From positions 7,469 to 71,468 of the forward strand of contig NZ_PNOR01000024.1 in NCBI RefSeq assembly GCF_002869765.1: a DNA stretch of 64,000 nucleotides, read 5' to 3'. Numbering within the stretch: the stretch's first letter is position 1; every line of letters begins with the position of its first letter. The position numbers and the translations under genes were made by a program. The notes under the pieces were generated by a model. It saw nothing but the letters and a program-made list of their open reading frames with translations. It did not search any database and was not told where the DNA came from. This stretch comes from Deinococcus planocerae (GTDB lineage: Bacteria; Deinococcota; Deinococci; Deinococcales; Deinococcaceae). This document shows positions 9,631 to 22,461 of the stretch, piece after piece.

Positions 9631-10770
9631 GTGACCACGACCGCTCCCCAGCCCCGGCAAGCCCGCGCCCGCCGCCCCCAGTCGCAGTCGCAGTTCTCGG
9701 TCGCGTGGGGCCAATTCCGCAAGAACCGCCTCGCGCGCATCGGCGGCACTTTCCTGCTGCTGCTCTACGCCCTGGCGATCTTCGCGCCCTTCGTGGCGCC
9801 CGACGGCCTGTCGAACTACTCGACCACGAACATCACCCGCTTCCACCCGCCGACGCCGGTCCACGTCCGCGACCCGCAGGGCGGGGGCCTGACCCGGCCC
9901 TACGTGTACCAGTACGCCCAGCAGCTCAACCTCGACACCTTCGTGAACGAGTTCAAGCCCACCCAGACCCGCTGCCCGATCTACTTCGGGGTGCGGGGCG
10001 ACGCGTACCGCCTGCTGGGGCTGATCCCGGGCAACCTGCACCTCTTCGGCACGGGCAACCCCGACTGCAAGGTCTACCTCTTCGGCGGCGAGGCGCTGGG
10101 GCGCGACCTCTTCACCCGCACGATGTACGCCTCGCAGATTTCGCTGACCATCGGCGTGGGGGCGGTGCTCCTGAGCACGGTCATCGGCCTCTTTATGGGG
10201 GCGATGGCGGCCTATTTCGGCGGGATCGCGGACACGCTGATCATGCGCCTCGTCGAGGTGCTCGCGTCCATCCCGGGGCTCTTTCTCCTGATCCTGCTGC
10301 GGTCGGTCTTTCCGCAGAACATCAACCCGATCTTCGCCCTGTACATGATCCTGGGGCTGCTCGCCTTCATCTCGTGGGGGGGGCTGGCGCGGGTGGTGCG
10401 CGGCCAACTGCTGAGCGTGCGCGAGCAGGATTTTGTGTCGGCGGCGCGGGCGCTGGGGGCCGGGAACGGGCGCATCATGTGGCGGCACATGCTCCCCACC
10501 ATGACGACGTACGTGATCGTGCTGCTCAGCCTCGGCATCCCCGGCGCGATCCTGACGGAATCGGGCCTGAGCTTTCTGGGGATCGGGGCGGTCGAGCCCT
10601 ACGTGTCGTGGGGCAGCCTGCTCAGCCAGGCGCAGGAGGGGGGTTTTGCCTCCATCACCCAGCGGCCCTGGGTCCTCATCCCGGGATTCTTCATCGTGCT
10701 GACGGTGATGTGCTTCCAGCTCCTGGGCGACGGGCTGCGCGACGCCTTCGATCCGCGCAAGCGGCAATGA
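9631..10770 (+). CDS. Peptide ABC transporter permease (DppC type) with enlarged external loop
   Basis: A 379-residue permease. Helix 1 is at about residues 42-62 and the EAA loop reads EQDFVSAARALGAGNGRIMW. The usual DppC length is near 290-300; the extra ~80 residues lie between helices 1 and 2 (about 70-155), predicted outside the cytoplasm, and contain cysteines in TRCPIYF and PDCKVYL that could form a disulfide. GTG start with AAGGAAGG upstream. The loop may contact the binding protein; that is inference. The N-terminus (residues 1-35) is Arg/Gln-rich and cytoplasmic. Confidence 0.92.
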   Translation: MTTTAPQPRQARARRPQSQSQFSVAWGQFRKNRLARIGGTFLLLLYALAIFAPFVAPDGLSNYSTTNITRFHPPTPVHVRDPQGGGLTRPYVYQYAQQLNLDTFVNEFKPTQTRCPIYFGVRGDAYRLLGLIPGNLHLFGTGNPDCKVYLFGGEALGRDLFTRTMYASQISLTIGVGAVLLSTVIGLFMGAMAAYFGGIADTLIMRLVEVLASIPGLFLLILLRSVFPQNINPIFALYMILGLLAFISWGGLARVVRGQLLSVREQDFVSAARALGAGNGRIMWRHMLPTMTTYVIVLLSLGIPGAILTESGLSFLGIGAVEPYVSWGSLLSQAQEGGFASITQRPWVLIPGFFIVLTVMCFQLLGDGLRDAFDPRKRQ

Positions 10771-10823
10771 GGAGGGAACGCGAAGATTCGGGCGCGGGCC
10801 ACACGCAGGGCCCACCGGGACTG

Positions 10824-10829
10824 TATGAT
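10824..10829 (+). promoter_or_regulatory. -10 box TATGAT of internal leaderless promoter
   Basis: TATGAT ends 6 bases before the ATG of an 11-codon mini-ORF, suggesting the two ATPase genes also have their own promoter. Confidence 0.6.
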
Positions 10830-10835
10830 CCCCCC

Positions 10836-10871
10836 ATGTTTGCAAGCCCGTGCTCCACGGAGGCCAGATGA
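10836..10871 (+). CDS. Leaderless mini-ORF (11 aa) overlapping the first ATPase start
   Basis: ATG at 10836 encodes [11 protein letters not shown] and stops with TGA inside the ATGA that starts the ATPase gene. The GGAGG of the downstream gene lies within it, so translating the mini-ORF carries ribosomes to that start. Confidence 0.5.
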   Translation: MFASPCSTEAR

Positions 10872-11935
10872 CCCTGCCCACGACGGTCCAGACGATGACT
10901 GCGCCGAGCGAGACCCTGCTGGCGGTCAACAACCTGAAGACGTACTTCTACACCGACGACGGCGTGGTGAAAAGCGTGGACGGGGTGACCTTCCACATCA
11001 AGAAGGGCGAGACCCTGGCGGTCGTGGGCGAGTCGGGCTCGGGCAAGAGCGTGACCAGCCTCTCGATCATGCGTCTGATCGCCTCCCCGCCCGGCAAGAT
11101 CGCGGACGGTGAGATCTTGTTCGTCGGCAAGGACGGCGCGCGAAAGGACCTCGTGCGGCTGCCGGAGGCCGAGATGCGCCGGATTCGCGGCAACGACATC
11201 TCGATGATCTTTCAAGAACCCATGACCAGCCTCAACCCGGTCTACACGGTGGGGGACCAGATCGCCGAGGCCGTGATGCTCCACCAGGGCAAGAACAAGC
11301 GCGACGCGATGGGCGTGGCGACCGACATGCTGCGCTTCGTCGGCATCCCGGCGCCCGAGAAGCGCGTGAACGAGTACCCCCACCAGATGTCGGGCGGGAT
11401 GCGTCAGCGCGTGATGATCGCGATGGCGCTCTCGTGCAAGCCCGCCCTCCTGATCGCCGACGAGCCGACCACCGCGCTCGACGTGACGATTCAGGCGCAG
11501 ATTCTGGACCTGATGCGCACCCTCCAGAAGGAGGTGGGCATGAGCATCCTCTTCATCACCCACAACCTCGGGGTGGTGGCGGAGATGGCCGACCGGGTGG
11601 TCGTGATGTACGGCGGGCGCGTGGTGGAGGAGGGGGACGTGGTGGAGATCTTCAAGGCGCCGCGCCACCCCTACACGATGGGGCTGCTCAACTCGGTGCC
11701 GCGTCCCCAGGACCGCGAGCCGGGCCAGCCCAAGGCGCGGCTGGAGGCGATTCCCGGCAACGTGCCCAACCCACTGAACCTGCCGCCCGGCTGTCCCTTC
11801 GAGCCCCGGTGCAAGTTCGCCGTCCCCGAGTGCAGCGAGGCGGTGCCGCCGCTGTACGACACGGGCGGCGGCCACACGGCGCGCTGCATCCGCTGGCACG
11901 AGTTCGAGCAGGCCCAGCAGGGGGTGGGCGCATGA
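10868..11935 (+). CDS. Peptide ABC transporter ATP-binding protein (DppD type)
   Basis: A 355-residue ATPase. Walker A reads GESGSGKS, the Q-loop is [12 protein letters not shown], the signature is MSGGMRQR and Walker B is [13 protein letters not shown]. The C-terminal oligopeptide/dipeptide extension (residues ~270-350, with [14 protein letters not shown]) is present. It drives import together with the next ATPase. The ATG at 10868 is preferred over an in-frame GTG at 10850 because GGAGG lies 5 bases upstream of it. Its stop overlaps the next gene's start (ATGA). Confidence 0.95.
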   Translation: MTLPTTVQTMTAPSETLLAVNNLKTYFYTDDGVVKSVDGVTFHIKKGETLAVVGESGSGKSVTSLSIMRLIASPPGKIADGEILFVGKDGARKDLVRLPEAEMRRIRGNDISMIFQEPMTSLNPVYTVGDQIAEAVMLHQGKNKRDAMGVATDMLRFVGIPAPEKRVNEYPHQMSGGMRQRVMIAMALSCKPALLIADEPTTALDVTIQAQILDLMRTLQKEVGMSILFITHNLGVVAEMADRVVVMYGGRVVEEGDVVEIFKAPRHPYTMGLLNSVPRPQDREPGQPKARLEAIPGNVPNPLNLPPGCPFEPRCKFAVPECSEAVPPLYDTGGGHTARCIRWHEFEQAQQGVGA

Positions 11936-12954
11936 CGACCGTGGTGAACCTCAGCACCGTGGGGCGCCCCGTGCCCGCGACCGGCGAGACGCTGCTCGAC
12001 GTGCGCAGCCTGGAGAAATACTTCCCGATTCGCGGCGGGCTGCTCTCGCGGGTCGTGGCGAACGTGAAGGCCGTCAACGACGTGTCCTTCCAGCTTGGCC
12101 GCGGCGAGGTCGTCGGCCTGGTGGGCGAGTCGGGCTCGGGCAAGACCACCGCGGGCCGCGCGATCCTGCGGCTGATTGAGCCGACGGGCGGGCAGGTGAT
12201 CTTCAACGGCACCGACATCACCAAGCTCGGTAAGGGCGAGCTGCGCGACTACCGCCGCGAGATGCAGATCATCTTCCAGGACCCCTTCGCCTCGCTCAAC
12301 CCGCGCATGACGGTTTCGGACATCATCGGTGAGGCGATGCAGATCCACAACCTGCACCCGGGCCGCGAGCGGGTGGACCGCATCGCCGAACTCCTCCAGA
12401 AGGTGGGGCTGCGGCCCGAGCACATGCGGCGGTATCCGCACGAGTTCTCCGGCGGGCAGCGGCAGCGCATCGGCATCGCCCGCGCGCTGGCGGTCAATCC
12501 GTCCTTCATCGTGGCGGACGAGCCGGTGTCGGCGCTCGACGTGTCGATCCAGGCGCAGGTCGTCAACCTCCTTCAGGACCTTCAGGAGGAGCTGGGCCTG
12601 ACGGTGCTGTTCATCGCGCACGACCTCGCGGTGGTGGAGTACATCTGCGACCGGATCATCGTGATGTACCTGGGCCGGGTGATGGAGATCGCCCCCAGCC
12701 GCGAACTCAACCGCAACCCCAAGCACCCCTACACCGAGGCGCTGCTCTCGGCGGCCCCGGTGCCTGACCCCACCGTCAAGCGCCAGCGGATCATCCTGGA
12801 GGGGGACATCCCCAGCCCGATCAACCCGCCCAGTGGTTGCGTCTTCCGCACCCGCTGCCGTTACGCGGTGGACGAGTGCTCCAAGGTCGTGCCCGAGCTG
12901 CGCGAGGTCGCGCCCAGTCACTTCAAAGCCTGCATCCGCGACGACATTCTGTAA
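11932..12954 (+). CDS. Peptide ABC transporter ATP-binding protein (DppF type)
   Basis: A 340-residue ATPase. Walker A is GESGSGKTT, the Q-loop [12 protein letters not shown], the signature [15 protein letters not shown] and Walker [12 protein letters not shown]. The C-terminal region has [14 protein letters not shown], the four-cysteine-type pattern typical of DppF/OppF, which in some homologues binds an Fe-S cluster. Its ATG overlaps the stop of the first ATPase gene, so the pair is made in equal amounts. It ends the importer cluster and is followed by a clear terminator. Confidence 0.95.
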   Translation: MTTVVNLSTVGRPVPATGETLLDVRSLEKYFPIRGGLLSRVVANVKAVNDVSFQLGRGEVVGLVGESGSGKTTAGRAILRLIEPTGGQVIFNGTDITKLGKGELRDYRREMQIIFQDPFASLNPRMTVSDIIGEAMQIHNLHPGRERVDRIAELLQKVGLRPEHMRRYPHEFSGGQRQRIGIARALAVNPSFIVADEPVSALDVSIQAQVVNLLQDLQEELGLTVLFIAHDLAVVEYICDRIIVMYLGRVMEIAPSRELNRNPKHPYTEALLSAAPVPDPTVKRQRIILEGDIPSPINPPSGCVFRTRCRYAVDECSKVVPELREVAPSHFKACIRDDIL

Positions 12955-12974
12955 GCTCTGCGCCCTCGGCGGTC

Positions 12975-13003
12975 AGCCCCCCTCGCCCTGTGCGGGGGCT
13001 TTT
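12975..13003 (+). terminator. Intrinsic terminator of the peptide importer operon
   Basis: AGCCCCC/GGGGGCT stem with an 11-base loop followed by TTTT. Confidence 0.85.
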
Positions 13004-13095
13004 CATTTCCGCGGTCGCTGGCCCCCTGTCCAAGCTGTCGCGTTTCTGACGAAACCTCTCACACGTCACAATTCAGCCCGCGGCAGGATGCGGCC

Positions 13096-14376
13096 ATGCA
13101 ACGCACCCTCATGGCGGCGGCTCTCCTGCTCGGCACGGCCTCGGCGGCGGACCTGCGCATCTACCCCAGCTTCACGGAAGTCCGCGAGCCCGTCCGCGCG
13201 ACCGGCAACACGCTCTCCGTCATCCTGCCCGAGGCGGCCTATGCGGGCCTGATCCCCGGCACCCTCGACCTCGACGGCCTGACCTTCACCAGCGCGGTGC
13301 AGCGGCAGGAGGCGAACTGGCTCGCTTCTCTGGAGGGCAAGACCGTGTTCCTGCGGCGGGACGACGGGACGCAGGAGAGCGTGACCCTGATCCGCGCCCG
13401 TGACCTGCTGATCCGTGACGGCCAGGGCCGCTACCGCACCGCGCGCTACGAGGACCTGGCCTTCGACGTGGCCCCGCCGCCCAACCCCCTCTCGCCCTCG
13501 CAGACGCTGACCTTCACGCTGCCGCAGCCCGGGACAGGCGCGTTGTCTTACCTCACCCGCGCGGTCACGTGGTCGCCGCGCTACACGCTGAAGGCGAGCA
13601 CGACGGGCGCGCAGCTCTCGGCCCTCGCCGACATCCGCAACGCCACCGACCTCGCCTACGACGTGCGGGGAACCGAGCTGTACGCGGGCGACGTGAATAT
13701 TCAGGGGGGACCGCCCGCGCCGTTCGCTGTGGAGACTCGGGCAACGGCGGCGGATGCTGCGGCTGGCGTCGTCGCTCCCGCCCCCAAGATCAACACCCTC
13801 GGCGAACTGCGCGGCCTGTACCGCTACGCCCTCTCCTCGCCCTTCACTCTCCCCGCCAACTCGGTCGTCACCCTGCCCTTCCTGACGCCGAAGCTCACGG
13901 CGTTCGAGCGGTACGCGGGCCTGAACACCTACTTCACCCCGCAGAACTCCTCGGGCACCCTGAGCCGCTTCTACCGCCTGGGGGCCGACGAGCGCCTGCC
14001 CGGCGGGCCGCTGACCGTGCGCGAGGAGGGCCGCATCGTCGGGCAGACGACGATCTCCGAGACGGCCAAGGGCGCCGAGATCGAGTTCAGCCTGGGCGAC
14101 GACCCGGACGTGCGCTTCGAGCGCGCGGTGCAGACGAACGTCAACCAGCGCAATGCCCAGGGCAACCCGGTCCGCACGACCTACCGGGTGACCTACACCT
14201 TCGAGAACGGCAAGGACCGTCCCGTCCGCGCCGAGGTGACCGAACGGGTGGGCGGGCGCCGGGTGAGCGTCGACGGCGTGGCGCGGGGCCAGAACGCCGC
14301 CGCCGAGCTGCGGGTGGACGTGCCCGCGAACGGGAGGGTCAGCCGGTCCTTTGTCCTCGTGGTGGACAATTCGTAA
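13096..14376 (+). CDS. DUF4139 domain protein, exported
   Basis: A 426-residue protein with a signal peptide ending near residue 17 (LLLGTASAA). The second half contains YLTRAVTWSPRYTLKA and the YELPFTLPANSVVTLPF-like region typical of DUF4139 (the C-terminal domain of mucoidy-inhibitor MuiA-like proteins), here without the coiled-coil N-terminal half of longer members. It is mostly beta-structured and probably periplasmic or cell-surface. No function is established to my knowledge. It stands alone; the next gene is convergent. Confidence 0.8.
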   Translation: MQRTLMAAALLLGTASAADLRIYPSFTEVREPVRATGNTLSVILPEAAYAGLIPGTLDLDGLTFTSAVQRQEANWLASLEGKTVFLRRDDGTQESVTLIRARDLLIRDGQGRYRTARYEDLAFDVAPPPNPLSPSQTLTFTLPQPGTGALSYLTRAVTWSPRYTLKASTTGAQLSALADIRNATDLAYDVRGTELYAGDVNIQGGPPAPFAVETRATAADAAAGVVAPAPKINTLGELRGLYRYALSSPFTLPANSVVTLPFLTPKLTAFERYAGLNTYFTPQNSSGTLSRFYRLGADERLPGGPLTVREEGRIVGQTTISETAKGAEIEFSLGDDPDVRFERAVQTNVNQRNAQGNPVRTTYRVTYTFENGKDRPVRAEVTERVGGRRVSVDGVARGQNAAAELRVDVPANGRVSRSFVLVVDNS

Positions 14377-14408
14377 CCGCCGGATGAGGCAATGGGGGGC
14401 GCAGGGCG

Positions 14409-15806
14409 TCAGGCGGGCTGCGCCATCTCCGCCCCCTGACGGTGCAGGCGCACGAAGGCCTCGACGATCCGGGGATCGAACTGGGTGCCCGCGCCCCGCT
14501 CCAGCTCGGCGAGGGCCCGCTCGGGAGGCCACGGCGCCTTGTAGGGCCGCGCGCTCGTGAGGGCGTCGTACACGTCCACGACCGCGAAGAGCCGCGCCAG
14601 GGCCGGGACCGCCTCACCGCGCAGGCGGTCGGGGTACCCGGTGCCGTCCCAGCGCTCGTGGTGGTGGCGCACGATGCCCAGGACCTCGACCGGGAGGAAA
14701 GGCAGCCTCTCCAGCATGGAGTGCCCGATGGTCACGTGTTCCTCGATCACGGCGCGCTCCGCGGGGGTCAGGCGACCCGGCTTGAGGAGCACGGTGTCGG
14801 GGATGCCGAGCTTGCCGACGTCGTGGAGGTAGGCCCCGCGCCGCAGGAGTTCCTGGGCCTCCTCGCCGAGCCCCAGCGCCCGGGCGAGCGCCACGCTGAG
14901 TTCGGCCACGCGCAGGGTGTGGCCCTGGGTCTCGAAGTCGCGCTGCTCGAGTGCGAGCCCCAGCGCGAGCAGGGTGTGCTCGTGGGCGGCGCGCAGTTCC
15001 TGCACCGCCTGATGCTGGGCGAGCCGGGCCGCGAAGAGGCGCACCACCGCGTCGATCATCGTGCGCTGGGCGGAGGGAAAGGCGCGGCCACCGGGCCGTG
15101 ACAGCAGGATCAGGGCGCAGACGTGGGGCTGCGGCTCGCCGAGGTGAACGGGAATCACGTCGATGACGCCGGAGACCCGCACGAGGGGGTGGTCCAGGCC
15201 GCGCAGGGTGATCCAGGTGTCGCCCGTGCTCCAACCCAGGGGGGCCAGGGCGGGCAGGGGCTGATGCAGGGCGGGCGCAAAGCCGCCGCTGGCCCCCAGC
15301 ACCCGGGGCTCGTGGCCGATCCCGACGAGGGCGATGTCCTCGCTGACCCCCAGTTGTTCGAGGGCCCGCAGGGTCGCGGCCATGACCTCCGCGCTGCTCG
15401 CCGCGTGCGCGACCCGCAACCCGCCGACGTCCAGCGCCTGTAAGGTGCGCGCGAAATTGCGCTGTGCCCGCAGCTCGCGTTCGCGCAGCCACGCGATCAC
15501 GACCAGAATCACGCTGCTGGCGATCAGACCCGTCAGCAGAAGGACCCACGGCTGGCCCGCATAGACCGTCAGCCGCAGCGGCAGCGAACTCAGGGCGCTC
15601 AGCGGCAATGTCCAGCGCAACCCCGCCCAGCCCTCGCGCCAGGTCCAGGGCAGCAGCAGGAAAATGACGAACACCATCACGCTGCCCGGTGGCCGCACCA
15701 CCGCGCACGTCACCACGAACAGCGCGAGCGCCACGAGGGTGAGGAGGCGGTAGGTGCCAGACGACGCGTGGAAACGGGACAGAAGGTGTCGCGCGGCAGC
15801 GAGCAT
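14409..15806 (-). CDS. Membrane HD-GYP phosphodiesterase with GAF-like domain
   Basis: A 465-residue protein. Residues ~18-110 hold four hydrophobic segments, followed by a GAF-like region (~125-255) and an HD-GYP domain. The metal-binding HD pair is intact in YLHDVGK (H328, D329), with later HH and the GYP motif HERWDGTGYP (GYP at 390-392). HD-GYP enzymes degrade cyclic-di-GMP, so this is probably a membrane sensor that lowers the messenger in response to an unknown cue. A TACTGT box lies 10 bases before the ATG, close to leaderless. It is convergent with the DUF4139 gene. Confidence 0.9.
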   Translation of the reverse strand: MLAAARHLLSRFHASSGTYRLLTLVALALFVVTCAVVRPPGSVMVFVIFLLLPWTWREGWAGLRWTLPLSALSSLPLRLTVYAGQPWVLLLTGLIASSVILVVIAWLRERELRAQRNFARTLQALDVGGLRVAHAASSAEVMAATLRALEQLGVSEDIALVGIGHEPRVLGASGGFAPALHQPLPALAPLGWSTGDTWITLRGLDHPLVRVSGVIDVIPVHLGEPQPHVCALILLSRPGGRAFPSAQRTMIDAVVRLFAARLAQHQAVQELRAAHEHTLLALGLALEQRDFETQGHTLRVAELSVALARALGLGEEAQELLRRGAYLHDVGKLGIPDTVLLKPGRLTPAERAVIEEHVTIGHSMLERLPFLPVEVLGIVRHHHERWDGTGYPDRLRGEAVPALARLFAVVDVYDALTSARPYKAPWPPERALAELERGAGTQFDPRIVEAFVRLHRQGAEMAQPA

Positions 15807-15941
15807 GACAGGCCGGACAGTACCACCCGGACGATCACAGCCTTCTCACATTTAAGGGTCCCGGGTCTTGACCTGGAGCCGAGTCGTAGCCTCCCCACGC
15901 TGGCGACCAGCACAAGCCGTGTGCCGCACGTCCCGCTGTCC

Positions 15942-16690
15942 TTAGACGATGCCCTCCAGGTATTCCCGCACGTCTGCCTTCACGGGCATGAAGTAGGCGT
16001 GGTGGTCCCTTCCTCGCGCGAACGCCAGCATCTGCGCGGCGAAACGGCGGTTCCACTCCAGGGTCGGCTCGAAGGTGCGGGGAAAGACCGCGTGGTTGCG
16101 GGCGCGCCAGTAATTGAGGGTGCTTTCCGTCAGCACCGTCGTCGCCCCCCACCACACCTCGGCGTCCCCCGGGATGAGGTCGGCGTAGGCGTCCATCAGA
16201 CGCAGGTCGAAAAAGGGCTGGGTGAAAAAGCCGCAGGCCCCGGCGTCGAGCTTGCGCTCCAGGTAGTCGCGCTCCCGGGCGAAGCTCTGGCGGTAGGGGT
16301 CCAGCCCCGCGTAGACCCGGATATGCGGCAGCTCGCGCCGGAAGCGGCGGATGGCCTGCACCGCGTCCACGTCGTAGACCTTCGCGCTCATGTCGGCGGG
16401 CGCGTCCCCGGTGATGATCAGCACCTCGTCGATGCCCGCCGCGTCCAGCGTCCCTGCCATCGCCAGCGGTTCGCGAGGGTTGAAGTCCACCGACCGGACG
16501 TGGGGAATCGCCCGGTAGCGGGGCCGGGCCAGCGCGCACCCCTGCCACGAGCGGGTCGAGTAGCGGGTCAGGTCGGGGATGTTCACCGTATCCACGGCGG
16601 GGAGGTGCTGCGCCACGACCTCCAGCTCGGCGCGCAGGCCGCTGCGGGAACGGGGGACGAGTTCGACGGAGACGCGGGTGGGGCTGGCGG

Positions 16691-16694
<4 letters not shown>
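15942..16694 (-). CDS. metF: Methylenetetrahydrofolate reductase (short MetF)
   Basis: A 250-residue protein with SVELVPRSR near the N-terminus (matching the family's FExFPP/ELVPP strand), VLIITGDAP for the flavin-site strand, and [10 protein letters not shown] near the C-terminal half. It reduces methylene-THF to methyl-THF with NAD(P)H and FAD and feeds MetH, encoded directly upstream. It is shorter than E. coli MetF (about 296) and the AYPE motif is replaced by AGLDPYRQS, so it belongs to a divergent subgroup. GTG at 16694 overlaps the metH stop (GTGA), so the two are coupled and share the metH riboswitch. Confidence 0.85.
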
Positions 16695-20443
<3,749 letters not shown>

Positions 20444-20460
20444 TCCAATCACCCCGGTCG

Positions 20461-20494
20461 AAAAACGGGCCGCCTTCACCCTCTCAGCAGCCCG
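20461..20494 (-). terminator. Leader terminator (attenuator) upstream of metH
   Basis: On the minus strand CGGGCTGC/GCGGCCCG forms an 8-bp stem (one G-U) with a 13-base loop, then TTTTT, ending only 17 bases before the metH ATG. A strong terminator inside a 5' leader implies regulated read-through. Confidence 0.8.
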
Positions 20495-20548
20495 TGAAAC
20501 CTCGAATGCGCCCTCTAGCGCCGCCTCTGGGCCATCGCCTCCCGCCGC

Positions 20549-20661
20549 GCCATCGTTGGCCGCGTATGGCAGGAGCTTTCCCGTGGAGCACCGCTGCCGT
20601 GATGGGGGCCGGTTGCCGCGCCGTCAGTGGGCAGGAAATTCCCTCGGGCGCTCTGGATGGC
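20549..20661 (-). promoter_or_regulatory. Candidate SAM-I riboswitch aptamer for metH-metF
   Basis: Read on the minus strand, the segment has the SAM-I core elements in order and with family spacing: P1 strand GCCATC, AGAG, five bases, GAGGGA, CTGCCC, GACG, CGGCAACC, then GGTGCT, and a closing P1 strand GATGGC that pairs perfectly with GCCATC. GGC-A-ACCG can pair with CGGT-GCT as in P3. The metH leader terminator lies 55 bases downstream. The P2 pairing (GCGCC with GGCGC) differs from the textbook form. A covariance search is needed to confirm it. A second GATGGCC at 20530-20536 is an alternative pairing partner for GGCCATC. Confidence 0.65.
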
Positions 20662-20682
20662 CGTGCCAGCGGCACGACGTAA

Positions 20683-20688
20683 GGAGGA
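20683..20688 (-). promoter_or_regulatory. Possible -10 box TATCCT for the metH leader
   Basis: TATCCT on the minus strand lies about 20 bases before the riboswitch P1 strand, leaving a perfect GTGCC/GGCAC hairpin between. No -35 match was seen. Confidence 0.4.
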
Positions 20689-20820
20689 TAGCGCGGGATG
20701 GGGCGGGGAGAAGGTGGGGAAGGGCAGACAAGGAGGCAAGCTCCTCACCACACATGCTCTCCGAGGTCAACCCCTATTGGGGGTGTCGCATGTCGTCAAA
20801 TCAGGATGAGAGGAAGTGGG

Positions 20821-20826
20821 TACGAT
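20821..20826 (+). promoter_or_regulatory. -10 box TACGAT of the AT-rich membrane gene
   Basis: TACGAT ends 5 bases before the GTG at 20832, so even this foreign-looking gene has the host-type leaderless arrangement. Confidence 0.45.
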
Positions 20827-20831
20827 AAGTT

Positions 20832-21467
20832 GTGGATGACTTTTACGCAGAGCATAAAAAGGAGTGGCGCCAATACTACGACCTTGCCAAAAGTTTGAGA
20901 AACTGGTCCGTGTTCCTGATTTTAGCAGCTTTTATATTGAGTTTGTTCTCTGTATCCGACCTAAGAAGCCCGAGTTATTCAAATACCGTCACAGTTCCGA
21001 CTTACATAAAATATCCTGCTGGATATTTCAAATCATCTGGAGAACAAAAAGCGTCGGCTCGCGTCAGGAGCGTGGAAATAGAGCTTCAGAAGGGCTCCTA
21101 CGAAAATTACATATATTCTGTCAGAAGTGCTTGTATACCAATATACTATCTCATCCTATTCACGCTGATACTCATATCTTCGCTGCTCTACATCAACAGT
21201 CATACAAAGCTTTCATCGCACACGATGAAACTACTTTCAATAACGTTGTTTGTTGGATTTGCATTTCATTTTATAGATTCAATGATGATAAAACCAAGAG
21301 TGCTTTCTGGGATACAGTTTGCAGAATTGCAAGTGAGGGTAGGTGACATTGGGGAGGATAGTTATTACTTCTACATTATCTTCTTCGTGGCAGCCATTTC
21401 GACTTGGGAAGCATCGAAAAAAGTTGCTGGGATGAACTTGACCTACCCGGCGTCTCAACCCATGTAA
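20832..21467 (+). CDS. AT-rich gene for a four-helix membrane protein, probably acquired
   Basis: A 211-residue protein with hydrophobic segments at about residues 26-45, 103-125, 134-152 and 176-194. The loop at ~46-100 ([38 protein letters not shown]) is predicted on one face. I do not recognise a family. The gene uses A/T-ending codons throughout (ATA, TTA, AAA) and is near 40% GC by eye, against roughly 70% on both sides, with sharp boundaries near 20830 and 21470. That points to recent transfer as a single gene; no transposase, direct repeat or tRNA is next to it. It ends convergent with pheA. Confidence 0.75.
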   Translation: MDDFYAEHKKEWRQYYDLAKSLRNWSVFLILAAFILSLFSVSDLRSPSYSNTVTVPTYIKYPAGYFKSSGEQKASARVRSVEIELQKGSYENYIYSVRSACIPIYYLILFTLILISSLLYINSHTKLSSHTMKLLSITLFVGFAFHFIDSMMIKPRVLSGIQFAELQVRVGDIGEDSYYFYIIFFVAAISTWEASKKVAGMNLTYPASQPM

Positions 21468-21495
21468 GTGCCGTGGAGAAGTAAAATGCTTACCC

Positions 21496-22392
<897 letters not shown>

Positions 22393-22398
22393 GGGGGC

Positions 22399-22404
22399 AG
22401 GCTA
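22399..22404 (-). promoter_or_regulatory. -10 box TAGCCT of leaderless pheA
   Basis: Minus-strand TAGCCT, 6 bases before the pheA ATG; it is back to back with the amidase promoter. Confidence 0.65.
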
Positions 22405-22449
22405 GCGTATCGGTCCGTGGAGAGGGCTGAACCCCGTCCTCGCCTGAAC

Positions 22450-22455
22450 TAGACT
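22450..22455 (+). promoter_or_regulatory. -10 box TAGACT of leaderless amidase gene
   Basis: TAGACT ends 6 bases before the GTG at 22462. Confidence 0.65.
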
Positions 22456-22461
22456 GCCGGG

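Noticed and set aside
20461..20700. Cobalamin riboswitch for metH
   Set aside because: GCCCACTG and GGGAA words appear but in the wrong order for the B12 class, while the SAM-I words occur in the right order and with closing pairs.
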